Source: Odontocerum albicorne (Eukaryota > Arthropoda > Insecta > Trichoptera > Odontoceridae). From it: a stretch of 64,000 nucleotides of DNA. This document shows, piece after piece, positions 1 to 10,862 of the stretch. Numbering within the stretch: the stretch's first letter is position 1; each line of letters starts with the position of its first letter. Position numbers and translations under genes: made by a program. The notes beneath the pieces are model-generated. The model was not told where the DNA came from and made no database searches. It worked only from the letters and a program-made list of their open reading frames with translations. The stretch covers positions 21,375,115-21,439,114 of the forward strand of contig OX463865.1 of assembly GCA_949825065.1 (NCBI GenBank). The letters run 5' to 3'.

Positions 1-624
1 TCAAATAGATAAAAAAATATGTTTTCATTGTTCTTTTTTAAGAAAGAGAAGTGTTGACCTACCAAATTGTCACATGCCTTGGCTGACGAAGTGGTTCTCT
101 ATGTCCACAAAATGGTGTTTTTTTTGCATTATTATCTACTTGTTATTTACGGTTTACATGCTCGTACATACACACTAGTTATAAAGTATAGGTTATTGAA
201 TAAATAAGAGATAATTGAAAGTTAGTGTGTAAATAGTTAGTGCGCAATCAGTGCGTGCATTCCCCTTTTCAACAGAAAAATTCCTCGCCAATTCCGCTCC
301 TCAACTGAATAACAATTTATCTTCCATCGTCATTGATGCCTCCTCCGTACTGGAAACCGTTTTACATAAATCAGATTATGCTCTCTTTTTACTCACACTT
401 ATCCTTCTGCTTCTCAAACTTCTTATTCTTCTTTGTCATTCAAACGGGTAAATATTTCAAGTCGTCATTTCTGAACCTTAGTAGTATGAGTACCTTTACA
501 CCCGCCGATTTGTAAAAATGTGTATATTTATCATTTTAATGGCATGTGTAACTGGGAAGTTTTACAAATTGAAAATACGAGTAATTTATCGCTTTACAAA
601 ATAATGTTTTTTTTCCTATTTTTT

Positions 625-722
625 CCCAAATCAAAAGGACAATTTTATATAGCGTCGATTAGAGAGCGAAGGGGGCGCTCTAATTTGGGTTTCGAACATG
701 CGATTATTAAACAAATCACGTC
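625..722 (-). mobile_element. LINE-F-type 3' terminus
   Basis: Matches the terminal block: aaaaggacaattttatatag, ggcgctctaatttgggtttc. Too short to classify further. Confidence 0.5.
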
Positions 723-756
723 TGATAGCGCCCGAGTGAATCGTGTATAACATTTA

Positions 757-954
757 CTTTGTATACAGTACAACCTTGTGGGGTTATTATCGCCATGTGG
801 CAATTTCTTCCAATCAATCATAAATATATTGAAGAGACCTTAAATGAAAGTCAGGCGTAAACCCTTTTTTTTTAAATCTGGGTTTCAGCAAGAATCAAAC
901 CCATAACGCTCCGGGTCAGGAAACAGGCGTCTTACCAAGTAGTCTACGGAGGCT
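757..954 (-). mobile_element. SINE-1 copy
   Basis: Tail first on this strand (cagtacaaccttgtggggtt, caatttcttccaatcaatca), then the body (cttaaatgaaagtcaggcgt), then a degraded B-box and tcttaccaagtagtctacgg. MITE-1 starts immediately after. Confidence 0.82.
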
Positions 955-1233
955 GTTAATAGGCACTGGAGGTTATATTGAATAAATATTTATTTTTTTG
1001 TAATCGATTTACTCAAACACTGTGTTTTCCTCTTAAAATAATGGTATGACCCTGCCGGTTTCAAGGTTTTCACTTCATTATCAAGGGAGCACGATCAAGA
1101 CTTGTTAGAACTCTCCTGACGAAAAGGTGAAAACCTTGAAACCGGTAGGGTCATACCATTATTTTAAGAGGAAAACATAGTGCTTTAGTGAATTACCTAC
1201 AATGTCGTGAAACCTCCAGTGTTAACGCCTTAC
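955..1233. mobile_element. MITE-1, long imperfect palindrome with hammerhead-like core
   Basis: The two arms are complementary from the ends (ggcactggaggtt against aacctccagtgttaacgcc) through tgttttcctcttaaaataat to ggtatgaccctgccggtttc. The loop is about 50 bp. The right arm holds CTGACGA (1116-1122), a possible aagg/cctt stem and GAAA (1138-1141). There is no coding capacity. A second copy with different inner arms is at 14023-14195. Confidence 0.82.
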
Positions 1234-1479
1234 CTATAAATAATATACACATATATATTTTTTCTTCACAATTAACGGCCACAGCCTTAATTTTAAATGA
1301 AAATTTAATATCTTGATCATTGCTTCAATTCCGGAGATCTTGATACGATAGAGCGGGGTATTATTATAGATATTTTATGCTGTAGGACCGTCGCTGGTCT
1401 TGTGGCGTGGAATGTCCTGCCTCTTAGTAGTAGAGGTGTTATAAAAAAAATATTATGACTTATAAACATACACTACATT

Positions 1480-1612
1480 GTACCTAAAAAGCCTCATGTG
1501 TTACCATCACATATCTGAAGATCTACAAAGGTTTCTGTGTCTGGCACAAGTCTAGCTCGTTATCCTCTCTACCTACCTCGACAGGGAGATGGCGTAATGG
1601 TATATATGTATT
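1480..1612 (+). mobile_element. LINE-A 3' end, terminal piece
   Basis: Ends with ctctctacctacctcgacag, ggagatggcgtaatgg and a TA-rich tail. Upstream of about 1555 it is too diverged to be sure. Rep-G follows. Confidence 0.55.
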
Positions 1613-1639
1613 TCAAACCATGGCCAAACGCTACACCAA

Positions 1640-1830
1640 AATAGGGTGTGGGCTGAAAAACATCTGGTGTCCTCGCGGCTAGGCTCGCCCTATATTGGTG
1701 GGGTGTATCTCGACCGAGGGGATATTATGAAATGAGCCCAGACCTTTTGATAGCTTCTCTCTTAAATGTATTTGAGATTTACGATATATTTATTTATATA
1801 GCAAAAATAATGTGGTTGAATAAAAATTCA
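1640..1830 (+). repeat. Rep-G dispersed repeat
   Basis: gggtgtgggctgaaaaacat, ctggtgtcctcgcggctagg, gagcccagaccttttgatag, tctctcttaaatgtatttga. Unclassified. Other copies are at 24650, 25745, 50785 and 60735. Confidence 0.75.
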
Positions 1831-2127
1831 ATGTTTTTTAATATTTTCTAACTGGTTTATTATAAAAACCACCGGTGTTTGGTTATTTTCAAATTTTCCA
1901 AATAACCGGTTTACCTGTTTCGAATCCCTACTTTATTCTGTCCTCTGATGATTTTTTCGTTCCTCTCAGTGAATGCACTTATCCGGAGGAATCGTCAGTT
2001 CTTGCTGTCTTTTCACGAAACTATTATTTTCTCTCTAATGATGAAAGCTGAAAATATTATTTTAATGTATATTCCTTTCTTCATCATTCGCTTGGCTTCA
2101 TTTAAGCTATGTTGACTTCTGCTCCGC

Positions 2128-2517
2128 GTGTTTCTGCTGTGTCTATTCTCCAGTATAATTTCCACCATGTCTAGTCAACCTCCCTTAGATACAGTAGATA
2201 GAGATGGATTCCCATCTGGTGTCGTACGCCCCCTCCCCTGGACTGGGCAAGCGTCGCTCCCATCACCGTCTGCCGCGACCCCCCTCATTTGCCAACTCGG
2301 ACGCCCCCTCAATCCCGGGGGTGGTTCACCGGGACGGACCGCTTCGCTCCTCTCATGGAAGGACCTTTTATTAACCTTTCCGAGACGAGATGCATTCACA
2401 GTGCAGGGATTAAATGACTTAATAAGTTTATATTATATTTGTCTTTTAACAGTTGGAGCGCTGCTAAGTTTGCTGATGTTCCTCGTTTCATTTCTGGGGA
2501 ATTCAATTACTGACTAA
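2128..2517 (+). other. GC-rich 129-codon open frame, unrecognised
   Basis: The segment 2160-2400 is much more GC-rich than its surroundings. From the ATG at 2167 it reads MSSQPPLDTVDRDGFPSGVV and a Pro/Ser/Gly-rich stretch, then a hydrophobic segment from about 2427 (LLTVGALLSLLMFLVSFLG) before the stop. I do not recognise a family. The complement is also open for 74 codons. It could be a 5' exon, a LINE ORF1 remnant or chance. Confidence 0.25.
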
Positions 2518-2689
2518 TTAAACATTGAGCTTTCATTTCAGCTCATTTTATGTTTCTATGATGTTTGCTGTAACATCATAAGTCACATTTTACGCGTGCA
2601 CATTAATACTCTTTGCTAAGTTTGAATGGCAACAATATGTTACCACGACGAATATATTTGTATAATAGTTTCGCAGATGCCGCGCATAC

Positions 2690-2880
2690 ATACATACCAT
2701 TAAGCCATCTCCCTGTCGAGGTAAGCAGAAAGGAGAGCGACACACATATTACGCCCCATCTATACATCTTTCAAAATGTCATACACTTGATCCCACCATT
2801 CTTCTCTTGGTCTTCCTCTATTACTTTCTCAATCAATATCTTCTCTCGGCCTCTTGAATACTTTTGGCATTTTGTTAAAA
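2690..2880 (-). mobile_element. LINE-A 3' end
   Basis: Complementary copy: taagccatctccctgtcgag, caaaatgtcatacacttgat and cttctcttggtcttcctcta. It ends without the RWFGHV block. Confidence 0.65.
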
Positions 2881-2894
2881 CAATCGATTTTTTT

Positions 2895-3145
2895 GTAATA
2901 TAACCTGTTTTATTTTGGAAGCATAAGTGGTATAAACTGTTTGGTTTTGGAAGCATAGCTAGTATAAATTGTTTGATTTTGGAAGCATAACTAGCATAAA
3001 CTGTTTAATTTTGCTTGGAAGCATAATTACTATAAACTGTTTGATTTTGTAAGCATAAGTAGTATACACTTTTGATTTTGGAAGCATAACTAGTATAAAC
3101 GTTTGATTTTGGAAGCATAACTAGTATAAACTGTTTGATTTTTTT
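2895..3145. repeat. Short-unit tandem array (about 31-38 bp, seven or eight copies)
   Basis: The unit is tgtttgattttggaagcata followed by actagtataaac. Units differ by point changes and small indels, so it is an old array. Confidence 0.88.
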
Positions 3146-3149
3146 ATAT

Positions 3150-4440
3150 GGAAGGTGGTAATTTATGGACCTCCTTATTGTGCGAGATTAACGCCCTATT
3201 TCGGGTGTACTTAGGCAGCAAATTACTATGTAACTTAACATACTCGTATATGGATTAAGTTAACTTATATAAATTGTTTTTACGTGCACATGCCAAGTCA
3301 AGTACAGCACATATTCTTAATTCTAGTGGATTGGTACAATTTTTGAATATGGTAGTCCTCATTTCTTTATTCTGCACAGCATGAAGTTTCTTCGATTGAG
3401 TTTCATTAATCAGAAAAGTTGATTAGATGCTTGTTTTCGACTGGAGTGTTTAGGGTTCATTTTCCGATAAGTTCCGGTTCATATCCATATAAGTTGAAGG
3501 GGTGGCTTACGAATAAATAAAAAATATTTCACAATATTTCAAAAGTTACAATTAATAGTTGTTTTATTGGACCGTTCGTCCGACAAGGGTTATGAGATCT
3601 CATTTAGTTTAATCTCCGGGCGTGCAAGTGCTCCCCAATCCATCACCCAGCAGCACCCATCACCCATCACCCGTCAACTCGTGACTGAAGAGGTCCTCAC
3701 GCCACGGTAATTGTCCGGCCGTGGCGTGGACCGAACCCAGATAACCACTATCCCGGACACTAAACCTGATGAAATCCCATTCCGCAGCCTCCACTTGAGA
3801 CAGCACAAATCATTTCACAAGCTGACGGCGCCCTTTCCCTTTCCCTTTCCCTTACTATCCCTGTGGGTGGGCAGTTATCTACATACCTACATTAACAAGT
3901 ATTCTTTGATAAGATATCCAAATACTGATTTCATTTGCTTTTCTCTTCTATATTTTTTTAGAATGCATCCAAATACTCGTACGCGAATAACAATCAAGGC
4001 AACACACTGAAAATGGTTGAGACCTTTCTCGCTGTGAGGAGGAGCCGCCCCACGCTTCACCCCTGCTCTCCTTTAAGACTTATTTCTGCAACCCTTAATC
4101 TGTCTAGAGCAGGAATGGCTAACCTACGACACACGTGTCATGAAATGGCATGATGGTTATGTTCGAATTATGTTAGAAAAATGTATTCAATTCGATATTT
4201 TTCCTCGATTCTTTAAGCAAACAATAAGGCGTTCAACTTAATAAACTAGTTCATTTTGCTGAATGACAAAAAAAAACCTTAATGTTAGTGAACTACTCTT
4301 TCCATCTCTACTGCAATATGCATACACGGCTCGGTCATTTATGTCTCATGCACCCCCGTCGCTTTATATGTGAGCGAGCGAGAAAGAGTTTTTTTGACCA
4401 AACGTGAGGTAGAGGCGGTTCATTGTATTGTCGGCGTCCC
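3150..4440. other. AT-rich non-coding stretch
   Basis: Contains a three-fold ccattcaccc-like run (3640-3670), a (CCCTTT)3 run near 3838 and two TACTCGTA octamers. The part 3165-3230 resembles 38190-38240 and 53090-53160 (tatggacc.tctttattgt). No gene seen. Confidence 0.5.
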
Positions 4441-4445
4441 CGGAA

Positions 4446-5546
4446 AAATTATTTATTTATTTATTTAACACTTTTATTGCAAATACAATCTGGCGGGCTT
4501 ATTGCCAGGCGGCAATCTCTTCCAACCAACCAAACTAAAGTAAATTAAGCAAGTTACGTGTTCGCATAAATCATTCAAATGACTATCCATCCCCACGAAA
4601 TCCATAAACATATACGTGAGCACAGGCTCACGAACCTCACCAAAACGAACAATCACCCGAACATTCTTTTTCATATAAAGTGAGATATCATCAATCAAAA
4701 GGAAAGGAAGGGATGGTGGAGAGGAAAGGAAAAGAAAAATCAGGAATGAAACACGCTATTTTACTGACTAGAAATGAAGAGGTTTTTCAGTCGATTCTTA
4801 AAACATGCCAAGGACGGAGCGAGTCTTATATTGGTTTGTAACTGATTCCAGAGTCTCACTGCATGGACAGTAAAGGACGACGTAAAGAAAGAGGAGCGGT
4901 GAACTGGAAAGACCAATAAACAATCTCTGTTTGAGCGTAGCGCTAATCCATGATTGGAAAGATGCTGAAAATTCTCTGCGAGATAAGAGGGGGTGGCGGG
5001 ACAGTTAAGGATATTATACAATGGAGACAGTATGTGAATTTGGCGTCTATTTCTAACATTCAACCAGTTCAATGCCTTCTGGTATGAAGTTATATGATCG
5101 TACTTTCGTAGGTTGAAAATAAATCTTAGACACACATTTTGAAGACGCTGTAATTTGTCCAGCTGTTCCTCTGTAACATCCAAGTAACATACGTCCGCAT
5201 AGTCCAGAATCGGAACGAGCAGAGATTGTACGAGTAAAATTTTGGTTTTAGTTGGAAGGAATCTTTGCAACACTTTAAGGGAATGAAGGCTGAAGAAGAT
5301 GCTTCGGCTTACCACATTTATTTGATCTCGCCATGAGAGAGTGTTATCTATTAGCACTCTTAGGTTTTTAACAGTTTTATGTAATGGTATGATAGAGCCA
5401 TCAAGTAATATTGGAGGGAGTAAGTCAGTGTTGAATTTACCGAGAAGCTGAGGGCTGCCAATGAGGATCGCTTGAGACGTCTTAGGATTTATGAGTAAGC
5501 CCATGCTCCCCAGTCCGCAACGGATTTGAAATAAATTACGCAACGG
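4446..5546 (-). mobile_element. LINE-E: 5'-truncated jockey/CR1-like non-LTR retrotransposon, 3' end
   Basis: The minus-strand copy consists of the C-terminal part of the RT ORF, a short 3' UTR and a (TTAAATAAATAA)-type tail at 4446-4470. The 3' UTR contains GGTTGGAAGAGATTGCCGCC and GCCCGCCAGATTGTA, a block also seen at the end of SINE-1. Copies of the same family are at 40085-40475, 52197-52725 and probably 57415-57720. A short direct duplication of gcaacggatttgaaataa lies at the truncation point, 5516-5557. Confidence 0.9.
4761..5543 (-). CDS. C-terminal part of LINE-E reverse transcriptase ORF (partial)
   Basis: A 260-codon open frame reads through to its natural stop. It holds the post-catalytic RT region of jockey/CR1-like LINEs: NPKTSQAILIG, VKNLRVLIDNTLSWRDQI, VQSLLVPILDYADVCY, LDKLQRLQNVCLRFIF, HITSYQKALNWL, and the final FTVHAVRLWNQLQ block. 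The catalytic YxDD motif and the endonuclease lie upstream and are missing through 5' truncation. No stop or frameshift was seen, so this is the youngest-looking LINE in the window, though it cannot move by itself. It would have supplied target-primed reverse transcription. Confidence 0.88.
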   Translation of the reverse strand: MRNLFQIRCGLGSMGLLINPKTSQAILIGSPQLLGKFNTDLLPPILLDGSIIPLHKTVKNLRVLIDNTLSWRDQINVVSRSIFFSLHSLKVLQRFLPTKTKILLVQSLLVPILDYADVCYLDVTEEQLDKLQRLQNVCLRFIFNLRKYDHITSYQKALNWLNVRNRRQIHILSPLYNILNCPATPSYLAENFQHLSNHGLALRSNRDCLLVFPVHRSSFFTSSFTVHAVRLWNQLQTNIRLAPSLACFKNRLKNLFISSQ

Positions 5547-5559
5547 ATTTGAAATAAGA

Positions 5560-7050
5560 GTTTTTTTTATATACCCGTATCAAAATATTTGTGAATAAAA
5601 AACAAATACTGAACCAGGGGAAAGTGGACAATTGATTGTATCAGGAAGAATGGTTTCGTATTTTTTTTTAAATTTTAGTTTTCGTCTTACTTATATGACA
5701 CACGAAGATTTTTTAAAGAATTGGGTATATTCTTTGACACACTTAAAAATAGATTCGCCATCCCTGGTGTAGAGCATGTCGAACCATAAATTTTCTAAGA
5801 AACAAGCGATGATATCATATACTAGGGAAAAAAACTTATTACTGTATCCTTTTTTCCAGACGATATGAAAATTATCACAAAATTCTCTCATGCTATTTCT
5901 GTGTGGTTCCGGCTCCGTGGATCCAATCCAGCTTATCACCTCTTCCGCCCCCCACCACCCCGGCTTCTGGCCGGAACACGGAGTCCCATGGCGCAGCGTG
6001 CCGCTTCTACATATCCTGAAACCACCCTCTCGCCATTTAGTTTTAATCCGAGATCTTTGCACGATTCCAAGATCTCGAGGGAGGATCTCATCTGAGATAT
6101 CGAGGATGCTGAAAATATAATATGATTAACTTAAACGTTCTAGGTATTTGAGTTTTTACTGGAACGTATGCGTGAATAAGGAATGAACGGCTTGTGTTGG
6201 ATTTATATAAATATTAAATATTATACTTCAGAAAATGTAGGATGGGTCCTGCGACGTCATGTCTCAAAGGGACGGGATAAAATCGTTTTTTTTTTACAAA
6301 TGGAATACTTTTTTTTTATAGATCGAAAAATTGTTTTTCTCTAAACTGACGTTTTAATTCCTAATTTTTATTATACTGACTTTCTAATGTATTGTATGAT
6401 TTGTATCTATCTTTAAATAGGCCAAGATCCACTATGAATTAATACTAATTACGAACATTTAATTTTATGTAGAATTTAAAAAAAAATCGAAAATCCAATT
6501 ATCGTTTATCCCATTCCTAGCCAATGCAGACTAACGTAGTGACTTTTGACGAACGTCGCCAAATATTATTTGCTTTTAACAAACTGCCACATTTTTGCTA
6601 ATTCGTAACAAGATGTATTAATTTGTCATTATTGTTAGTTTTATGTAATGTGTTTACCGAAATAACTTGTTATTTAGTAGAATCGGGGCTTATATTAAAG
6701 TTGATAAAATAATTAAAATCACTCAACGTCGTTTAAAGGTTGTATTGGGGCAAATATGTGAACTGTCACAGGACCCGTGCTACAATTTCTGAAGTATAAT
6801 GAAGGAGTTTTGAGGTAATTTAGGCTAAATAATATGTTATAATAGGGGAAGAAAAAGCTCCTGTATTCTAACCACGATCAATGCAATTTTTAAGTTGTGG
6901 TCAACTTTTAGAGATTGAATGACTTTTTCTTGATAATCGATTGGAATAGGTTCACCCTGTGGTTTTTTTTGTTTATATAGTTAAAAAATAACTATTTACT
7001 TCTTTAAACCTAATCAACTTATATCTATCATTTTACATCCAAGTTTTTTT
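5560..7050. other. Non-coding stretch with one GC-rich patch
   Basis: The patch at 5905-6090 (ccgccccccaccaccccggc) gives only overlapping short frames in three phases. The rest is AT-rich with nothing recognised. Confidence 0.5.
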
Positions 7051-7052
7051 TT

Positions 7053-7361
7053 CTCAACCAACGAGGTCAATGTGTGGCATACAAATATCGAATGGGAATT
7101 ATTTCCGGATTTTTCTCAACCAACGAGGTCAATGTTTGGCATACAAATATCGAATGGGAATTATTTCCGGATTTTTCTCAACCAACGAGGTCAATGTGTG
7201 GCATACAAATATCGAATGGGAATTATTTCCGGATTTTTCTCAACCAACGAGGTCAATGTGTGGCATACAAATATCGAATGGGAATTATTTCCGGATTTTT
7301 CTCAACCAACGAGGTCAATGTGTGGCATACAAATATCGAATGGGAATTATTTCCGGATTAC
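7053..7361. repeat. 62-bp tandem array, five copies
   Basis: The unit ctcaaccaacgaggtcaatg ... gggaattatttccggatttt starts at 7053, 7115, 7177, 7239 and 7301. Copies are almost identical; one has a G to T change. A period of 62 rotates the frame, so three overlapping open frames (7070-7432) are artefacts. A LINE RT fragment follows directly. Confidence 0.95.
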
Positions 7362-7575
7362 TGTGTGATGGCATCGTAGTGTTTGCGGGGAATGAAGATG
7401 AATTAGTGAGGCTGATAAGTAAATTGTATTAGATATACTCGTATAAAGAGAAAGATCTGAGAATGAATATTGCGTAATCCAAGTCATGGTGATAGAAAAA
7501 GTGAAAGGAAAAGTTAACGTGATGAATGAAAAATTAGAGCTAATTAAGAATTCTGCTATTTAATTAGTATTTTCT
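7361..7575 (+). mobile_element. LINE reverse transcriptase fragment (degraded YADD region)
   Basis: Reads LCDGIVVFAGNEDELVRLIS and then KLY, followed by a degraded KDLRMN block. It matches YADDxVVxAENEEELxxLI...LKMNxxKSKVM of LINE RTs, so the catalytic DD is changed to DG. It directly follows the 62-bp tandem array. Confidence 0.7.
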
Positions 7576-8149
7576 CTTATGTAAGAGTAACGAGGGATAT
7601 CGAACGGCGTGTATAGGGAATAAAGTCACAAAAACATATATATTTACTTGAACAGGATATTCGAAACAAATATGTTTTGTGTGGACACGTCGATTTATTT
7701 ATTGAAATATACTCGTATTTTGTCTCTTTTAAGAACGAATATTCATATCGTCAATTTCTCTTGTTTCAGGTGAGTTTTCGACTCGATTCAATCAGTTGTC
7801 TGCTGAATTCGCATGGAGCCCGCCAATTGTTTTGAGGGTTAGTGTCGTAAAATTTCCAATCTATTGTTAAATACTTGATCAAATTTATTGGTACACCTTG
7901 AATACGGTTATTGAACAACCACTGTTTCCTTCAATTTATTTGACTGTCAAACACAGTTTTATTGAATATGTTGAATTTTCAAACACTATTTTTTTAAGTT
8001 GTTTTATTTACAAGTTTTTGGGACATTACAACGCTCGAGTAAATCGAAAGATGAAATAATGAATGCCTATTACCCGTGATGAGTATAATATAAGGCACAA
8101 CGTAAAGTAAGTCATCAGAGTACTTAACATTGGTGCCATTGGTGAAAGG

Positions 8150-8475
8150 GCAAGGAGCTTGTTCTTGCAACTTGTCTGCGTTTTCTCTTCCCATTGGGTC
8201 CCTGCTAACTAGCAAAAGTTCTACACCATTTGCCTCTATATGTTGCTGTTTGCTCCCAGTTGTGCTGAGCATTAATATATTTAAGCGTCTCATGGAGTAC
8301 GCTCTTATATCTCTGGCGCTGTCCATCGTGCTTCATGCTGCCTTCTGTCAGCTCACCAAAAAGTTTATTTCTTTGGAGTCGGTATTCAGGCATGCAAACC
8401 ACGTGTTCATACCAACGCAGGCGAGCACGCTGCACTAGAATCTCGATGCTACAGTAGTATGCTCTACTCAAAACG
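8150..8475 (-). mobile_element. LINE-C 3' end
   Basis: The minus-strand frame reads RARLRWYEHVVCMPEYRLQR, NKLFGELTEGSMKHDGQRQR and YKSVLHETLKYINAQHNWEQ, the LRWxGHVxRMP...LLYGEL...QxxRYKDxLKxxL block of LINE C-termini. Only the C-terminus remains. Confidence 0.8.
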
Positions 8476-8574
8476 GCATCATTATAATATACCTACTCGA
8501 TAAAGAGAGTAATCTTGAAAGTGGTCGGATAGCAAAATAAAGCCCTAAGTAGAATAAAATATCCCGATTTTGTA

Positions 8575-8820
8575 ACCGTATTCAACATTCGATTTAACAG
8601 TATTTCTGTCGAAATTTTGAAGATAGAGTACGGCTTAAGCCGTGTATCGATTACGCGCGGCAAACCATCGTACATTGGCTCGCGCTGCAGCCGCGCTTAA
8701 TGGATACTGAGTTGCCGCGCGAGCCAATCGATGGTTTGCCGCGCGTAATCGATACACAGCTTTAGATCCCGTACTCAATCTTCAAATTTTTGACAGAAAA
8801 TTGAAGTAGAATATTAAGAA
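8575..8820. mobile_element. MITE-2, long inverted repeat with GC-rich inner stem
   Basis: The inner arms are gtatcgattacgcgcggcaa and its complement (8642-8690 and 8712-8757). Outer arms pair less well (ctgtcgaaattttgaagata against caatcttcaaatttttgaca). No ORF. Confidence 0.82.
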
Positions 8821-8839
8821 AATTCTTCTGTTTTATTTT

Positions 8840-8932
8840 TTTATTGTCAGGCCTTGAAACATTTGGTTGGTGGGAATAAATTCCCATTTGGCCATAAGTC
8901 TGCCAGGCCTATAGAATTAAATAACAATACAA
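8840..8932 (+). mobile_element. Diverged SINE-1/LINE-E tail
   Basis: tcaggccttgaaacatttgg, ttggtgggaataaattccca, gccataagtctgccaggcc follow the tail block order. It is weakly conserved. Confidence 0.5.
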
Positions 8933-9574
8933 TGTTTATATAACACCTACTTGTTTGCACACTCGAACTAACGAACGAACAAGTCTAAAATATTTTTCGG
9001 GGTTTTAGCCGCGTTCAGTTTGTTTAAATAATTTCCGACATTTCATTTTCCTAATCGTCAGAAATTATGACTAGGCGATGCCTAGAAATCATTATCGTAT
9101 ATAGCATGTTTTAATCACCCTGACGTTGAAGACTGCAACGTGTTCGAAACGTCAGTAATCATTTTAGCCAATTCAATTATTTAAGAACTCCTTAAAACAT
9201 TTTAAAGTAGTGGAAAACGTGTAATGGTGTCTACTCATATCTTGTAGGATGTATTTTATATTTAAACAAAACATTCCTCAGGTGTTGACGTTTTTCCTCT
9301 GTTCTCATTTCAGTCCCAAGAATCTAGAAAATCAGAATATGTTAGTTCAGGTGAAGGAAGTACGCAAATTGCATTCGGATGAAATCATAACAGTTTCTTT
9401 CTAGTAAATCACTTTCGGTCCACTTGTCTTGGCACCGAGTGCAGTTTTCAATCATTCACGAGTGTCATAACTCTTCGGACATTCGTTTTCCGACGTTAAT
9501 CTTATTAACTTTTTAATTTCTTGTTTTACCAAATCTTGGCACCATACCATTAACATTTGTTTTCGGAAGAAGAA

Positions 9575-10222
9575 ATACTGTTTGAGCCACATTACCTCGA
9601 GCAACATGTACGGAAGAGGAACTACTGTTTGAGCCACATTACCTCGAGCAACATGTACGGAAAAGGAAATACTCTTTGAGCCACATTACCTCGAGCAACA
9701 TGTACGGAAGAGGAAATACTGTTTGAGCCACATTACCTCGAGCAACATGTACGGAAGAGGAACTACTGTTTGAGCCACATTACCTCGAGCAACATGTACG
9801 GAAGAGGAAATACTGTTTGAGCCACATTACCTCGAGCAACATGTACGGAAGAGGAACTACTGTTTGAGCCACATTACCTCGAGCAACATGTACGGAAGAG
9901 GAAATACTGTTTGAGCCACATTACCTCGAGCAACATGTACGGAAGAGGAAATACTGTTTGAGCCACATTACCTCGAGCAACATGTACGGAAGAGGAAATA
10001 CTGTTTGAGCCACATTACCTCGAGCAACATGTACGGAAGAGGAAATACTGTTTGAGCCACATTACCTCGAGCAACATGTACGGAAGAGGAAATACTGTTT
10101 GAGCCACATTACATCGAGCAACATGTACGGAAGAGGAACTACTGTTTGAGCCACATTACCTCGAGCAACATGTACGGAAGAGGAAATACTATTTGAGCCA
10201 CATTACCTCGAGCAACATGTAC
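9575..10222. repeat. 47-bp tandem array, fourteen copies
   Basis: The unit is tttgagccacattacctcga gcaacatgtacggaagagga plus a(a/c)tactg, starting at 9581 and every 47 bp to 10192. Variants aactactg and aaatactg are interspersed, mainly in the first half. Differences are few. Confidence 0.95.
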
Positions 10223-10384
10223 GAACTCCTTTACTCATAAGCTTAAATACGGATCAAATAATGGTTTTGTTGCATTTCAAGTTTTCTGCGATGGCAACTT
10301 ACAGGGGATGTTTTAACACCAAACCTTAAGCCGCTTTTTACTTTTATACAAATCATTTTCTTGTCGGGGTAGGTAAAAAGGGAG

Positions 10385-10735
10385 TTGTCCAAACTTTCCT
10401 ATGTTGCCATTTCGCTTCTTCTACATCCATACGCCTTCTCGTTCAATTTTCTACGTTTTATTCTTTCAAAATATCATTTATTTGATACAACCTTATTTCC
10501 CTTGGTAACCCTCTACAACGCCTTCTCAAATTTGCAGTGTATATTTGTTTTATTGGTCTTGATTCATTCGTTATACACCCCCAAATCATTTCACAGTGCT
10601 CTTCATCGTACTCAACACATCAGCCTTAAGTTCACATTCGTTCATAATCACTTAATTACGTGTAATGTCTTTTCTACAACGTTTGCATTTCTACAGCGTT
10701 TATTCGGGTTTTAATACACAACTGTCCCGAAGATT
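10385..10735 (-). mobile_element. LINE-A 3' region
   Basis: Complementary copy with cttctacatccatacgcctt, ttctttcaaaatatcattta, a tgttttattggtcttgattc stretch and catcagccttaagttcacat. No usable frame remains. Confidence 0.7.
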
Positions 10736-10862
10736 TTCCTTTTGAACCTGAGTTAATTTAGGATTTCGTTTTCGTATGTAGCACCTCAAAATATGAAGTT
10801 AAAATTTGTTGAAAAGTGTTCGAATATCGAAAATGGATGTATACGGATCGCTTGCTGTATAG

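Noticed and set aside
1640..1830. Solo LTR
   Set aside because: Rep-G copies lack TG...CA ends and a shared left boundary; the recurrent AATAAA end is closer to a retroposed 3' terminus.
7070..7432. Three overlapping 98-120 codon ORFs as small genes
   Set aside because: They are the three frames of a 62-bp tandem array that cycle through each other.
9105..9170. Third hammerhead-like core (ctgacgttgaag ... cgaaacgtcag)
   Set aside because: CTGACGT breaks the required CUGANGA, and the pairing is only the short gacgt/acgtc stem.
9575..10222. CRISPR-like array of regular repeats
   Set aside because: Units are contiguous direct repeats without variable spacers, and the context is eukaryotic.
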